Shown here piece after piece: positions 37,851 through 50,028 of a stretch of DNA of 64,000 nt (position 1 is the first letter of the stretch; each line of letters begins with the position of its first letter). The position numbers were made by a program, and so were the translations under genes. Source of the DNA: Nepenthes gracilis (Eukaryota > Streptophyta > Magnoliopsida > Caryophyllales > Nepenthaceae); assembly GCA_033239525.1 (NCBI GenBank), contig BSYO01000025.1:1894001-1958000 (forward strand), in the 5' to 3' direction. The notes under the pieces are model-generated. The model was not told the origin of the DNA. It saw nothing but the letters and a program-made list of their open reading frames with translations, and did no database searches.

Positions 37851-40142
37851 CAGTTTACTCTCATTGGAGATCGGCTAGCAACAGTTATACCATTTTTCGA
37901 GCCATATGAAGCCTTATAAAGCTTTTTCGAGCTTCTCTAATTTGTCCATCAATGCTTGAGGGTGCTTGCTTTTATAGTGGGAGTTGTAGATATACTGTTT
38001 CTCCAAAAGCAATGTGAGACTTTTATTTTGAAGGATGTATGTTGGATTGTGGACTTATTACGGGGTATAGCCCATTGGCCCATGGTTATTGGACTCATCA
38101 CCTCCAAATTATATTTTAATTTTTTTAAAATAAATTATATTTTTAATCAATGAATACTAATAAATTAAAGTTGATCAAATAAATATTTATTTAATTAGTT
38201 TGATTTAAGAATTAACTAAATTTTCTATTTAACTCTAAACTCTAATCAATAGTCCAAATATCTAAATCCAATCCACCGATCCAGATACCCTAGGTTCATA
38301 TTTTAAACCCACTTATCAAATTCTAAACCAAAAATAATTACTAAATAGTCAAATAATTAGTTAAATTATTTAAATAATTTATTTTTATAAAATAATAAAT
38401 TTAAAAATATTTAAGACGTTACACAATATGCTTCTAAAGGGACACCGAACACCAAATTCCATGAGACTAGCACTCAAAGCGCACCCGAGCAACGCTCGTA
38501 CACCACAGTATATGGCCCTAGCACTTGATGCAAGCCCGACTCGGCACTTGAGTGTCACTCAGTACAAATAGAAAATTTTGGTTGATTTCTGTTCATTTTT
38601 TTCAATAAATTTAAAAGATGAGAAAGAGGGAGACAATGAGAATAAAGAGTAAGAGAGAGAGGAAGTCAAGGGATCTCAAATTAAGTAAATCCAAATTAGA
38701 ATTTGGTAAAAATCAAATTAAGGCAAGTGTATTCTAAGCGTTTCTTCTCTTGTTGCTATTCTTTCTTCAATTCTATTAGTATTTCATGTTTCAATACTCA
38801 TGCATAATATAATTTCAAAACTATGATGATATTGTTTAACATATATGTAAAATTTTTTTCATTTTATTGTAAAAATAAATAAATTTTATATCTAAACTCA
38901 TGTATATTACCTCACTTAGCTGATTTCTACAACTACTCTACATGCATGTACTAAATTCATAATTTAATAACTTTGCATGTGATGAATTTTACATATCTTG
39001 CTATAGTATGTTTTAGACTTAAAATATATGTTTGCATGTTCAGAATTTCAGTAAATTAGGTACTGCATGTTTACTTGAGAGAGAAAATTTGCTAATAGGT
39101 TTTTAGCTACTAAATTTCTAAATTTTTCTTAATTTTTTCTACAATTAGCTGCTAATTTAATATTTCATACTTTAAAATTTATCATGGCTGAATTCTGCAG
39201 AAAGTTTGAGTATAAATGGACAGAATTTTAAATAAAAATTTTACTGTAAGGTAAGAGTTATGATTATTTTCTCTAAAATTTAAAAAATTATAAAATATAA
39301 AAATAAAATAAAATTTTCATAAAAATATATATTGGACCATGATTATATTTTAACAGATAATATATTATGACATATCTTAGTATATTATAGTAATAAATTG
39401 ATATTTAAACCTATCATCTGTAAATAAAAATAGTATTTGGTCCCATCTATAAGGTATATATATGATGTCCCACCTACAGGTCATGAATGATAGCATATGA
39501 CATTTTATTGTATAAAAATAAATATAATCCAGATTTTAATTATCCATTTCTTTAGTCGGTAAGGGCTACTGCCATTGGTCTTGATGAAAATCATATTTTA
39601 GCATGTTTTGATAGTAAGAAATGAATAATAACATGATAAAAATTTTTTTAAAAAAATTAACCTTATTTCTTGCATAAGTATTATGAAAATTTTATATCAT
39701 TATATCAAATGATGATTCATCGTTCCTTTCGATGGTTTCCAAAATGTTTTAAGTAAAAATTATACATGATTATTTATTAAATTATATACCTTATTAAACT
39801 TTTAACTCACTCATTGTTTCTATTTTACTAACCCTTTCAGATAATACGTACGGGTACATGCAAGACGATCAAGATTAAAGGATGAGCCATTCGAAAGATT
39901 TTAGAATATGAGATTACGAAATATTTAATGTTACGTTTAGTTTTGAAACAATTTTGAAATATTTAAAATGCTGTAATGTGAATTCGGATAGCGGTTAATA
40001 TGTTTGTTTTGTTCATATTATTAGGGTGTAGCATATGGGATGAACAGTGATTTAATTTGGTATTTTATGGATATCATTTATGTAATTTATGGTTCAATAA
40101 GTCATGGTTATTGACTTTTCGATAGTGGGCAGCAATAGAATT

Positions 40143-41201
40143 TGATGGGTATACCAACAGTGGACTGGCCCCAAAAAGTCAACAAAGGCCCAAGAATGAC
40201 GGTCAACACCTTAACGGCTCAGAAGGAAAAAAGGCCCAAAAGCTAAAAGGCCCAGGACGGTCAACGCTGGCATTGACTATCGGGCGGCCAACGCGCACGC
40301 AGACGGCCAACTCCAACGTTGACCGTCCGCGTACTGCACTTTGGGCCCAAAGGAGGCTTTTCTACAGTACTGGGCCTGGTCCATTCGAGCCCAATAATCC
40401 ATTAGGCGGCCAGCAACGGCTCTACAGGCATCTTTCATGATCTCAGTTGGCACTAAAAAAGATATTGATAATATTGGCGTCTTTCACATAAGGAAGGCGC
40501 CAGATTTTCCCAAATCCTTACCAACCTGGGCTCTACAACGGCAACATGCACAGAAGGAAAGCGTCCGGTTTGGAAAGCGGTTGGCCGCCTCAGAAGGAAA
40601 CTATCCTTCACAGTTTGGCAACTGGCGCCTGCTCCAAAAGGCAACCCAGCCGAGAATTATACAGCAGATCTCTCCTTCCAAAGCAGGGAGATCGCCCTCT
40701 CAATCATAAATTAACCCTTAAATCACCATTCAGGGCACGCACTCAATTACGCTTTCAATCACGCACACTTCCGATTACTCTCTCAATTGCATACGCTTTC
40801 TGTAACGCGAGTGCTCTCAGTAAACTGCTTTCTCTGCTATTGAAACTCTCGGAACTGCCAACGCAAACACATTCACCAGCAACCCTAAGGCAAACAAGCG
40901 CACCTTTCACGGCCGCTTACTGCCTCCCACCTTCCAGATTCAAGAAGGTTTTCTCGTCCCTCTTACATCTGGAAAAAACACTCTATTTGTCTCTCTCTTT
41001 CTCTCAATTTCAGTTTCATTCTTTCAAAGACTGTTTGACTAACTTGAGCGTCGGAGTATTTTCGGTGGGATAACTTTTCGCCGACACACTGACCTCCTGT
41101 TCTGTTATGTGGTGTGCAGGATCCAACTCAGGGAACGGAGCCGGAACCACGTCAAGAGGATCACCCGAATCTGTTCGAAGTTCGGATCCAGAGATGCATC
41201 A
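40143..41201 (+). repeat. 5' LTR of the Tat element
   Basis: Starts TGATGGGTATACCAACAGTGG and ends GAGATGCATCA directly before the primer site. It contains AACTTGAGCGTCGGAG near 41042 and several GTTGACCGTC-type repeats in its first 200 bp. The 175-aa frame at 40546-41073 recurs in the other LTR and is not a gene. Confidence 0.9.
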
Positions 41202-41202
41202 T

Positions 41203-41220
41203 TGGCGCCGTCTGTGGGAA
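41203..41220 (+). other. Primer binding site of the Tat element
   Basis: TGGCGCCGTCTGTGGGAA begins two bases after the 5' LTR, the place and form usual for many plant gypsy elements. Confidence 0.75.
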
Positions 41221-41280
41221 CACTTACAAAAGCCAACCACAAATCTGCACAGACGCTCTCTTTCACCTTCTGATTCTGCA

Positions 41281-44200
41281 ATGGTGAACACGACAGGCCA
41301 TGCTAGCAATCCCGTTAGAAATGCTACTAACCCCGACCAGGATCACGCTGCTGGTGCCATGGTCAACGGGGCCACAGGCGGAGTTCCACAGCCTAATTTT
41401 TAACAACTGGTGGAGCAGATGCAGGCCAACAATCGCCTGCTCCAGTTACTTTGCGCTCAGAACGAGTAACGATAGCAGGCAGCTCCTCCAACAGCCATCC
41501 TAACACCTGCCACCAAAAGGGGTGGCCAGAGGAAGAAGAAGCCTGCCAAAAGGCCCGTGAAAGTTGGGGATAATCTGGCTCCAGTGTCCTCCCATGTTCC
41601 TGGCCAAAACAGGCCTGAAGAACGCTCCGTGAGCACGTCTCGGCCAGAAAGCCCTGAGAGAAGAAATCCCCGATATTCTCGGGCAGAAGACAATAATGTA
41701 GTCCAGGAGAGAGCCTCCAGGATTGCCAGATCCACTGGAGGCAGCAGCCGACCGGCTGCTGAACCCTCTAGGGATAAGACGGAGTTGAGGGATTACCTCA
41801 ACTCCAAATGATCAGCAAATGCCGCTCGCGCCGATCCGCGAGTGAACAAAATCTGGAACCGTGTGTTTCAGGATGAGGAGCGCGCTATCGACTTGGACCA
41901 ATCTCCTTTTACTGCGGAGATCCTGAGTCGTCCACTGCCAACAAAGTTCAGGATGTCGTCCCTTGACTTATACGATGGGGGCAGTGATCCAGTTGATCAC
42001 CTGAATCACTTCCGCACCCATCTGAATCTACAAGGGTGAGAAAACTCAGCAATGTGCCGCTGTTTTCCGCTCACACTGAAGGGAGATGCCAGAATCTGGT
42101 TTCATCACCTCCTTTCAGGCACCATCAGCAATTTTCGTGAGCTCACGGATCTCTTTCTGGCTCAGTATGCCTCAAGCCGATGGGAAGAGAAGCAGCCGTG
42201 GCATCTCTCCCACATAAAGTAGAAACCGGGAGAGAACCCATGACGTTTCCTGGATCGTTTCGTGGAGGAGGCCAGAATGATTCCCAAGATTACAGAGGAG
42301 ATGAAGTTGGGCAATTTCATCTTAGCACTGACTTACGGTGACTTTTCAAGCACCTGGCCCATAAAAACTATCAGACTTTTCGAGAGGCCGAATCCATCAC
42401 TCGGGCCTACGCTGCGGCAGAGGAGGCCAATGAGGCAAAACGTTCAGAACGGGCGGATCAGCCTCGGCCGTTCCCTGGTGAAGGGAAGATAAAGTACAGT
42501 GGCGGAGAACACTCCCGCCAGAAGCAGCGCCGGACTGGGCCTCCAGAACGCAGAGACTACGGGCCCACCAGTTTCACACCTTTGATGGACACGCGCTCCA
42601 ACATCCTCATGCAGATCCATGGAGAAAAGTTTCTGAAGTGGCTGAAACCGCTGAAGAATGACTCTGAAAACCAGTCAAAGTACTGTGACTTCCATCGCTC
42701 TACTGGCCATTCAACTAAAGACTGCAAGACGTTGCAGAGGGAAATAGAAGAGCTGATCCGCAGGAGACATCTCACCCGATTCGTCAAATGGGCCTTGGCA
42801 GAATTCTTGAGCGGCGACAGGAGAAGGCGAGGAGCCTTCTCCACCCCAGAACAAGGTCGCGGCGGGGGTGGTTAATATGGTCACCACCCGACCTGTCAAG
42901 AACCCGGCTGACAGCAAGGAGCAGCAGACTGGGAGGAAGAAGTAGCGCACAGTAGATAATACAATTAGCTTCGATGATAATGACTCAACTCATGTAGTGT
43001 CCCCCCATGCTGACCCACTTGTTGTATCAGTACTCATTTCAGACGGTAGTGTGGACTACTAGCTGAAACGAGTCTTTATCGATAATGAAAGTTCTAAAGG
43101 CTTACTTTACTTGGATGATTTCTTTAAGTTAGGCCTAAAAAAGAACCAATTAAAGCCTTCCGAAGGACCGCTATATGGCCTTGACAATGAACTAGTGCCC
43201 GTTCAAGGGACAGTCCAATTGGAAGTCATCCTGGGCACCTATTCGAAAACAGCAAGTTGCACACTCACCTTTTTAGTAGTTGACCTGCCCTCCACTTACA
43301 ACGCGATACTAGGCAGGCCGTGCCTGGTAGTGTTTGGGGCGGTCACCTCAATTTTGCACCTCAAAATGAAGTTCCCGACACCTTACGATGTGGGAGAGGT
43401 GTTAGGCAACCAAATAATCGAGCGGACATGCTACATGTCCCAGATTTCCCCCAGCAGCAACCCTGGCACTGTGGGTGAACTCGATCATCGAGACGAGACC
43501 ACCATGCAGCAAACGTAATCTGGTGAAGCCACGGATCTGGTCCCACTGAATCCGGAGGAACCGAAAAAGTGTGTGTAGATTGGCGGCTCATTCACTGGCA
43601 CACTGTGCACTGAACCGATTGCATTCCTGCAACAGAACGCCGACATATTCGCGTGGACTCCCGCAGATATGCCCGGGATTTCGGTTGAGGTGATGGTCCA
43701 CAAGCTGGGCCTCGATCCTAACCGGAAGTCGGTCAGGCAGAAGCGGAGAAACCACTCCATAGAGAAGCTAATCGCCATCCGAGAGGAGGTGAAAAAGCTA
43801 CTGGACGCTGGAGTTATTAGAGAAGTCCAGTATCCAGATTGGCTTTCAAATGTTGTCCTCGTTAAAAAGAGCAACGAAAAATGGCGAATGTGTGTCAATT
43901 TTACCGACGTCAACAAGGCCTGCCCGAAATACAGTTTTTCCTTGCCCAGGATTGACCAACTGGTTGACTCCATGGCTGGACATGAGCTGCTAAATTTCAT
44001 GGACGCCTATTTGGGTTACAACCAGATTCTAATGAGTCCGGAGGACGAGGAGCATACCTCGTTCATGACGGACCATGGCACATACTGCTACAAAGTGATG
44101 CCCTTTGGATGAAAAAATGCTGGAGCAACTTACCAACGACTGTTCAACAAGATGTTCGAAAAACAGATTGGTCGCAACATTGAGGTCTACGTCGACGACA

Positions 44201-46758
44201 TGCTCGTTAAGAGTAGAGTCACTGGCGACCACATACGCGACCTGGAAGAATCGTTCGAGGTGCTCCGCCAGTATCAAATGAAGCTGAATCCAGCCAAGTG
44301 TGTCTTCGGGGTGGCCTCCGAAAAGTTCTTGGGTTTCATCATCTCCCAGCGAGGGATCGAGGCAAACTCAGAAAAGATCAAGGCTCTCGCTGACATGGCT
44401 TCCCCACGGAGCGTCAAAGACGTCCAACGATTAACTGGGCGGCTGGCAGCTTTGTCCCGCTTCCTTACGAAGTCTGGTGACAAGTACCAGCCCTTCTTTA
44501 AAGCCCTGAGAGGGACAAAATCCAATGGATTCCAGTGGACGGTTGACTGCCAGACCGCCTTCAATGAATTAAAGTAGTATCTAGCCAGCACACCATTACT
44601 AGCGTCACCCAAAGACGGTGAGGAGCTGTACCTCTACCTGGCGGTGTCAGAAATGTCCCTCAGCTCCGTCCTCGTGCGCCAGGAATCCGATATCCAACAG
44701 GTGGTCTACTATGTAAGCAAAACATTGACCGGCCCAAAAACGCGCTATCTACGCGCGAAAAAAATGGCCCTAGCACTTATCTTCGCTGCGCGAAAGTTGA
44801 GGCCATACTTTCAGGCGCATCGCATAGAGGTCCTCACTGACCAGCCGCTGAAAGGTATACTCCAAAAACCTAAAGTTTCAGGATGGTTGGTGAAGTGGGC
44901 TATCGAATTGGGTGAGTTTGACATCGAATTCAGGCCCAAACCTGCCATAAAAGCGCAAGCTCTAGCTGACTTTATTGTTGAGACCACGACCCCAATTCAC
45001 GAGGAACAGCCCATAGAAAATGCAGGATAGCAAGATGAAGTTCCATAATGGGTACTCCACGTAGACGAATCGTCCACGGACAGTGGCAGCGGAGCAGGGG
45101 TGGTCCTTACGACCCATGATGGATTCGAGGTTAAGTATTCCCTCAAACTTGACTTCCCGGTGACCAACAACGTCGCCGATTACGAAGCCCTGTTAGCTGG
45201 CTTACGATTAGCAAATGAGTGCTCCGCCAAGAGGTTGACAGTTTACAGCGACTCTGAACTAATCATCAACCAGGTAACAGGGGCTTTGAGGCAAACAACC
45301 CTTACTTGGCCAAGTACCTGGCTAAGGCAAAGGAGGCTGTCCAGGGTTTCGACAAACTAACCCTGGTTCACGTTCCCAGAACTGAAAACTGAAAGGCAGA
45401 CCGATTAGCTAGAGCCGCCGCTGTTGAAAACCCAGAACAGTACTCGAGGGACATGAGGGAGATCCTGAATGCTCCCAGCAGAGAGAAATAGGAGGCGATG
45501 TAGATTTTCGAGATGGAAAACTGGACGACGCCCTACCTTAGATACTTGGCTGACGGATCACTCCCAGAGGACGCCGAAAAAGCTAAGCGAGTTAAAAAGA
45601 CAGCTGGCTGGTACACAGTAGTCGATTGGCAGTTGTATTGCCATGGATACTCGACTCCATACCTCCGCTGTCTACCTCCCGAGGAGGCTGACTACGCGCT
45701 GGGCGAAGTTCACCTCAGGATCTGCGGATCACACGTAGGTGGGAAAAACCTGACCTTCAAGATCATGTGGCAGGGCTATTATTGGCCCTCGATGAAAAAG
45801 CACGCGCTTGAGTTTGTGAAGAAATGTGAAAGCTGCTAGCTTCACGGCAACCTTCACCATCAGCCGTCCGCTGACCTGAAGTCACTTCAAGCCCCCTTAG
45901 CCCTTCGCGCTATGGGGGCTCGATATTCTCGACCCATTTCCCATTGCCACGGGGCAAAGAAAGTTTATCATCGCGGGCATCGACTACTTCACCAAGTAGG
46001 TCGAGGCGGTCCCGCTGGCAAAAATCACGGAGCACAATGCACTGAAATTTCTTCGCCAGGGCATTGTATGCAGGTTTGGCGTCCTAGAGGTCGTAGTGAC
46101 AGACAACAGGACCCAGTTTTCGGAAAAACACTTCACCAAGTATTGTGCCAACCTAGGTATCAAGTTGGTCCACACATCGGTGGCATAGCCGCAAGTGAAT
46201 GGACAGGTGGAGGTCACAAACAGAACGCTACTCCACGGATTAAAGACTAAGCTGGAGGACGCCGGGGGCTCCTGGGCTGACGAGCTCCCATCCGTCCTCT
46301 AGTCCTATCGAACAACCCCAAAGGAACCAACGCGCGAGACACCCTTCAGCCTCTGTTACGGGACTGAGGCGGTAATCCCGGTCAAAATCGGGCTTTCAAG
46401 TCTCAGGGTGGAGTTCTTCGACCCACAGACCAACTCCAAAAAAATCAGGGAGTACTTAGACTTGTTAGAGGAAGCCCGCGATGCCGCCAGAATACGGACA
46501 ACAGCCTACCAACACCGACTTGTCCGGTACTACAATAAAAAGGTGAAGGCCCGTCAATTCGATATTGGGGACTTGGTCCTACGAGGCGTCGAGGCCACAG
46601 GTAAGCTGGCCAGCCGCAAAAAGCTCTCCCCTAACTGGGAGGGGCCTTTCTTAGTCTCCGCCGTCCTGCGAAACGGAGCATACAAACTCCGAAATCAGGA
46701 CGACAAGTTGGTCCCACAAACGTGGAACGCAATCCACCTCAAACGCTACTTCCGATAG
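41281..46758 (+). pseudogene. Tat gag-pol (gag, protease, RT, RNase H, second RNase H, integrase), broken
   Basis: Gag starts at ATG 41281 (MVNTTGHASNP). The conserved gag core lies at 41850-42400, and a Cys/His element (YCDFHRSTGHSTKDC) near 42690. The protease region (42990-43400) has VFIDNESS, where DNGS would be expected. RT (43700-44350) has MDAYLGYNQI and YVDDML; the normal MPFGLKNA is broken by a TGA at 44110. The first RNase H covers 44600-44990. A second, plant-type RNase H (45050-45440) begins HVDESSTDSGSGAG. Integrase (45690-46400) has an HHCC finger, LDIL, DNRTQF and the Glu of NGQVEVTNR. Many single-base stops (TAG, TGA) and at least three frame changes (about 42490, 42900, 45330) prevent a full product. 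It ends at 46758 (HLKRYFR). Confidence 0.9.
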
Positions 46759-46929
46759 GGAACCCAGATACGTGCTCGCCCATTTGTATGCATTCGTTCG
46801 CATGCTTGTTTTAATTTGATAAAATGAGAAGTTTCCTTAACATATAGAATCCTAGTCTTTGTGTGCATACATATATACCGTGTTTGCCTTGCAGGGTTAC
46901 CCGACCTAGACTGCCCCTAAGTCGGGAGG

Positions 46930-47235
46930 GTCTTCACCCTCTCGTTACTAAACCCTGGTAATCCAGATGACCCGTAACCGGTTTGATTTGAACCTCGATC
47001 ATCCGAGCGGCCCATTAGCTGTCGTATGTAAACCCTGGTCATCTAGGTGACCCGTAAAACGGTCGATTTAAACCTCGGTCATCCGAGTGGCCCATTAGCA
47101 GTCGTATGTAAACCCCTGGTCATTAGGTGACCCATAAGCGGTTTAACTCAAACCTCGGTCATCCGAGCGGCCCATTGGTGGTCGTACAAAACCCTGGTCA
47201 TCCAGGTGGCCTATTAACGGTCAAAATCTTAGGGG
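46930..47235. repeat. About 85-bp tandem repeats after pol
   Basis: Three and a part copies of a unit built on AAACCCTGGTCATCCAGGTGACCCGTAA and CCTCGGTCATCCGAGCGGCCCATTAG. The unit contains two related half-units, each with a short palindrome (CTGG.CATCCAG and CGG.CATCCG). It lies in the untranslated space between pol and the antisense ORF. Confidence 0.75.
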
Positions 47236-47648
47236 GCTAGCGCAACACACGCGACGACCTCCCTTACGGGGAGTAGCAACGTCAGTCAACGACGATCGAA
47301 GGGAGAAATATTTCTTCTTCAATATTGGCTGCCCAAGTCATCACTTGTACGGCGCTACCGGGCTGGTTAACACAATCACCTGCCAAGCCTAGGGACTTAG
47401 CTCCTTAGGTAGCCCAGTAACGGTCACCGGCGAACTCAGTTGGCTGCCCCGTGTGACACATCATACAAACACAAAAAGCAGTAAAGATCAATGGACACCA
47501 GTGGAAAAGAATTCCCTTTTTATTGCTTTAATTGTCTCACATGATTACACAAGTACAAAAACAAAAAGCTAAGGAGGCGGCGGCCGCCTTTGACTGTCCC
47601 GGGGCTCCTCCTCCGCGAGATCGTCCTTGTGTTGCACCTCGCGGTTTC

Positions 47649-49416
47649 CTAAATGAAGGACTGAACGGGGAAGTCAGGATCGATCAACCTCACGAGACGC
47701 CGACAGACCTGAACCCCCTCAAACATCCGGGCGTGCAGCATGCCGTCGAGCTCATGGGGGTGAATCCGGAGACCTAGCTCGTTCTCCAGGGTGGATATCT
47801 GATCAGCAAGCCACTTCTTGTTCGCCTTGCTCCGGTCTTTTTCTTCTTTCAAACGAGCAACCTCCGCCTTTAGCTCAGCGATCTCCGTCTCCATGCCCGC
47901 CAAGACAGCCTCGAGGGCAGCAGTCTGCTCGCGGAGCTCCCCTCTTGAAGCAGCCAGCTTGGCATCCAGCCAGGCGATCTCTACCTCCTTGTCCGCAATG
48001 ATGTGATCGCATTGCTCCAACTCCCGGGAAAAGGATGAGATCAACCTCCTTGACTGCCCAAGACAAAAGCAAAGTATAAGTCATAAATACAAGGAAGAAA
48101 GAAGTGCAAGGAGGACATTACAGGAATCATACCTCGTAAATCTTCCTCGAGGGCCTCACGGGCCTGGACTCTTGACCTGGCCCAGCTGGCGGTGGACCAG
48201 ATGGCGGTGGGCCAGGAGCATCCTCTCGTGCCAAGCTCGCCTCTGCCTCATCCAGAATGCGATCCAGGAACGCATCAGTCTCACCCATGGCAGCTGCGAG
48301 CTTCTCTCTTGCAGGCTCCGGAGCGGCTGCAGCAGGCTCCTCACTTGCAGCCTCTGGAGTAGCTGCCGGAGTTTCCTCTCTGGCAGCCTCTAGAGCAGCT
48401 GCTGAAGAATCGAGCCCCGCTATTGGCTCCACGTCAGAAGTTCGCGTGGCCGCCGCCGGCTCACAAACTGGCTCCTCTAATGATCCTATCGATTCAACAC
48501 CAGGAACCGCTTGCGGCGCAGGCTGCACCAAGACGACTCCTGAGTCCACTGGCCAATCCTCGTAGGCCTTTTCCAAGCCCGCGGAGCTCCCAGCACCACT
48601 GCAAATCCCAGCGGCGACGTAATCAACTTGCGACGACGACGACGAAGGTGTCTCTAGCACCTTCTCAGATAGTGGGCCGATAAACCCTTCGTCGGTGTGT
48701 CGCGTACGGATGATTACGCCCCTGGATTCTTCAGGGTTCATCATCCTCACCGGAGGCCTTGGTTTTTGAACCGGGGACAGCGGTCCCCAGTTTACCTTCT
48801 TGGACTCTGCCCGGGAAACCAAAAAATTTCGGATAAAATCGTCCGGGTTCTCCTTTATTGCCATCAGCAGCCACTCATAGGCCACCCACTACGCCGTGGA
48901 CGGCATCCCAAAATACGCATCCGGAATCTGGCCCCACTCCTTCACGATGGGCCATTTGGCCCCCACGCTCGCGAAGAAGAATCGGTTCTTTCAATTCTTC
49001 AACGAGTCGTGAATGGCTTTATTAATTTTTATTCCGGTACAGGGGGAGAGCGATATCCACTCGGCCCCCCGGTTTACTTTGAACAAAACCCTAACATCAG
49101 ACATCTTAAACTTCTGGCCAAGTTTTCGAGCGAAAATACACATGGTGCAGAGATACCTCACGGCATTGGCGTGGAGCTGGGTGATGGGTACTCGCAGAGC
49201 CTTCATGATCGACTCCAATTCTTCCGGCAACGGTAGGCAGAGGCCGCTCCTCAGATGGGCCTTTTAAACGGTAATATGCCCCTCCGGTGGAGCATAGGCC
49301 CTGTCGTTTTTCCCGGGAACCCTCCACGCGATCTCCTTTGGAATATTGAACTCAACACACAGGGCTTTAATGTCACTTTCTCTCAAGACGGAGGCGAAAT
49401 AAGTGACGGAAGCCAT
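47649..49416 (-). pseudogene. Antisense ORF of the Tat element, spliced, coiled-coil C-terminus
   Basis: Exon 1 runs from ATG 49416 to 48133 and exon 2 from 48053 to 47649. The 79-bp gap has GTATGA and GGGCAG borders and joins in phase 0. The N-terminal half (MASVTYFASVLRESDIKALC, then LPLPEELESIMKALRVPITQL and MCIFARKLGQKFKMSDVRVL) resembles the 'putative gypsy-type transposon' domain (Transposase_28) known from antisense ORFs of Tat elements. The middle is Ala/Glu/Pro-rich. Exon 2 is a strong heptad-type coiled coil. Three in-frame stops (at about 49264, 48991 and 48889 on the plus strand) kill this copy. The protein's role in the element is not known. The splice model is my inference. Confidence 0.75.
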
Positions 49417-49717
49417 GGCGCTCAGAGAACTAGGGTTTCTGGAATGTCACTGAAAAACGGGAACAAAGAAGATGAAGGACTAAAGGCGTAAGTGATTTCA
49501 AATTACAGAAGGCAAACTTAAGCGCCAAGCACAAAACCCCTCATTAAGGACGCCGTTAGTCCTGCCACGTGTCGCTTCCCTACTTGACCCTGCAAAAGGC
49601 GGATCTCTGGAGCATTAATGGCCAGGATATCCACCCAACCAAAAAGAAACACGGGTCGCTTTCTGCCCTGTAAACCGACTAAAGACTGGCAGAAAACGTT
49701 TCCAGAATTGGCTACGA

Positions 49718-49915
49718 CGGTCAACAATTCTGGTGCTCTGGAATTAACAAGGACAGTTAGCAATTCTGGCGCTCCAGAATTGACTAAGACGGTCAACAAT
49801 TCTAGCGCTCCGGAATTAACCAGAACGGTCAACAATTCTGATTCTCCGAAATTGACCAGGACGGTCAACAATTCTGGTTCTCTGGAATTGACCAAGACAG
49901 TCAACAATTTTGGTC
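49718..49915. repeat. 36-bp minisatellite before the 3' LTR of the Tat element
   Basis: Five full units plus a part, each AATTCTGG.GCTCTGGAATTGACCAAGACGGTCAAC. Unit length is constant at 36 bp. The repeated GACGGTCAAC is the inverse of the GTTGACCGTC motif in the LTR just downstream, so array and LTR share a motif. Confidence 0.85.
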
Positions 49916-50017
49916 AAACTCCCCTTTACGCCTTTCACGAAGTTCCACAGGATCCTCAGAGTAATAAAGGGCATCCCATCATGAACATACTGGAGGCCAG
50001 ATTTTCGGCCACCAGCA

Positions 50018-50028
50018 TGGGGGGCTAG
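50018..50028 (+). other. Polypurine tract of the Tat element
   Basis: A purine-rich stretch (GGGGGG followed by CTAG, preceded by GCAT) directly precedes the 3' LTR start at 50029, the expected plus-strand primer position. Confidence 0.6.

Larger units (their letters stand above)
36648..38100 (-). mobile_element. Tat-type LTR nested in LTR-E
   Basis: It starts TGTTGCGTCCCGAG and ends GGACTCATCA on the plus strand. It contains CTCCGACGCTCAAGTCAG, the reverse of the Tat LTR core GACTTGAGCGTCGGAG, so it reads on the minus strand. The 5' part parallels 21076 onwards and 56784 onwards. Two internal minisatellites lengthen it to about 1.45 kb. Flanks (CACCC and CCTCC) match poorly, so the outer borders are tentative. 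Confidence 0.6.
34517..38423 (-). mobile_element. LTR-E, antisense LTR nested in LTR-B (itself split)
   Basis: The termini TGTAACGTCC (34517) and GACGTTACA (38423) are inverted copies. Removing this block rejoins the LTR-B sequence smoothly. Flanks CAACG and CAATA are a diverged target duplication. Read on the minus strand, the end resembles common gypsy LTRs that close with GGACGTTACA. Without the insertion at 36648-38100 the length is about 2.45 kb. No internal protein domain was found. Confidence 0.65.

Noticed and set aside
36643..38105. Target duplication for the nested Tat-type LTR (CACCC/CCTCC)
   Set aside because: Only three of five bases agree, so it is not used as evidence; the same holds for GGAAG/CGCAG at 56784-58020.
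40546..41073. 175-aa frame, nearly duplicated at 50432-50977
   Set aside because: Both lie in the same place in the two LTRs of the Tat element; the frame is not protein-like and reflects LTR identity.
41203..41220. tRNA gene
   Set aside because: Only a primer binding site next to an LTR; no cloverleaf, and none was seen elsewhere.
46408..46758. Chromodomain after integrase (would indicate a chromovirus)
   Set aside because: The sequence ends with LVPQTWNAIHLKRYFR, typical of Tat integrase ends; no chromodomain motif is present.
48172..48683. Plus-strand Ala/Ser-rich frames opposite the antisense ORF
   Set aside because: They mirror the low-complexity Ala/Glu/Pro part of the minus-strand antisense ORF.
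46930..49915. Regular repeats as a possible CRISPR array
   Set aside because: Units are contiguous or diverged tandem repeats inside a plant retrotransposon without unique spacers or cas genes.
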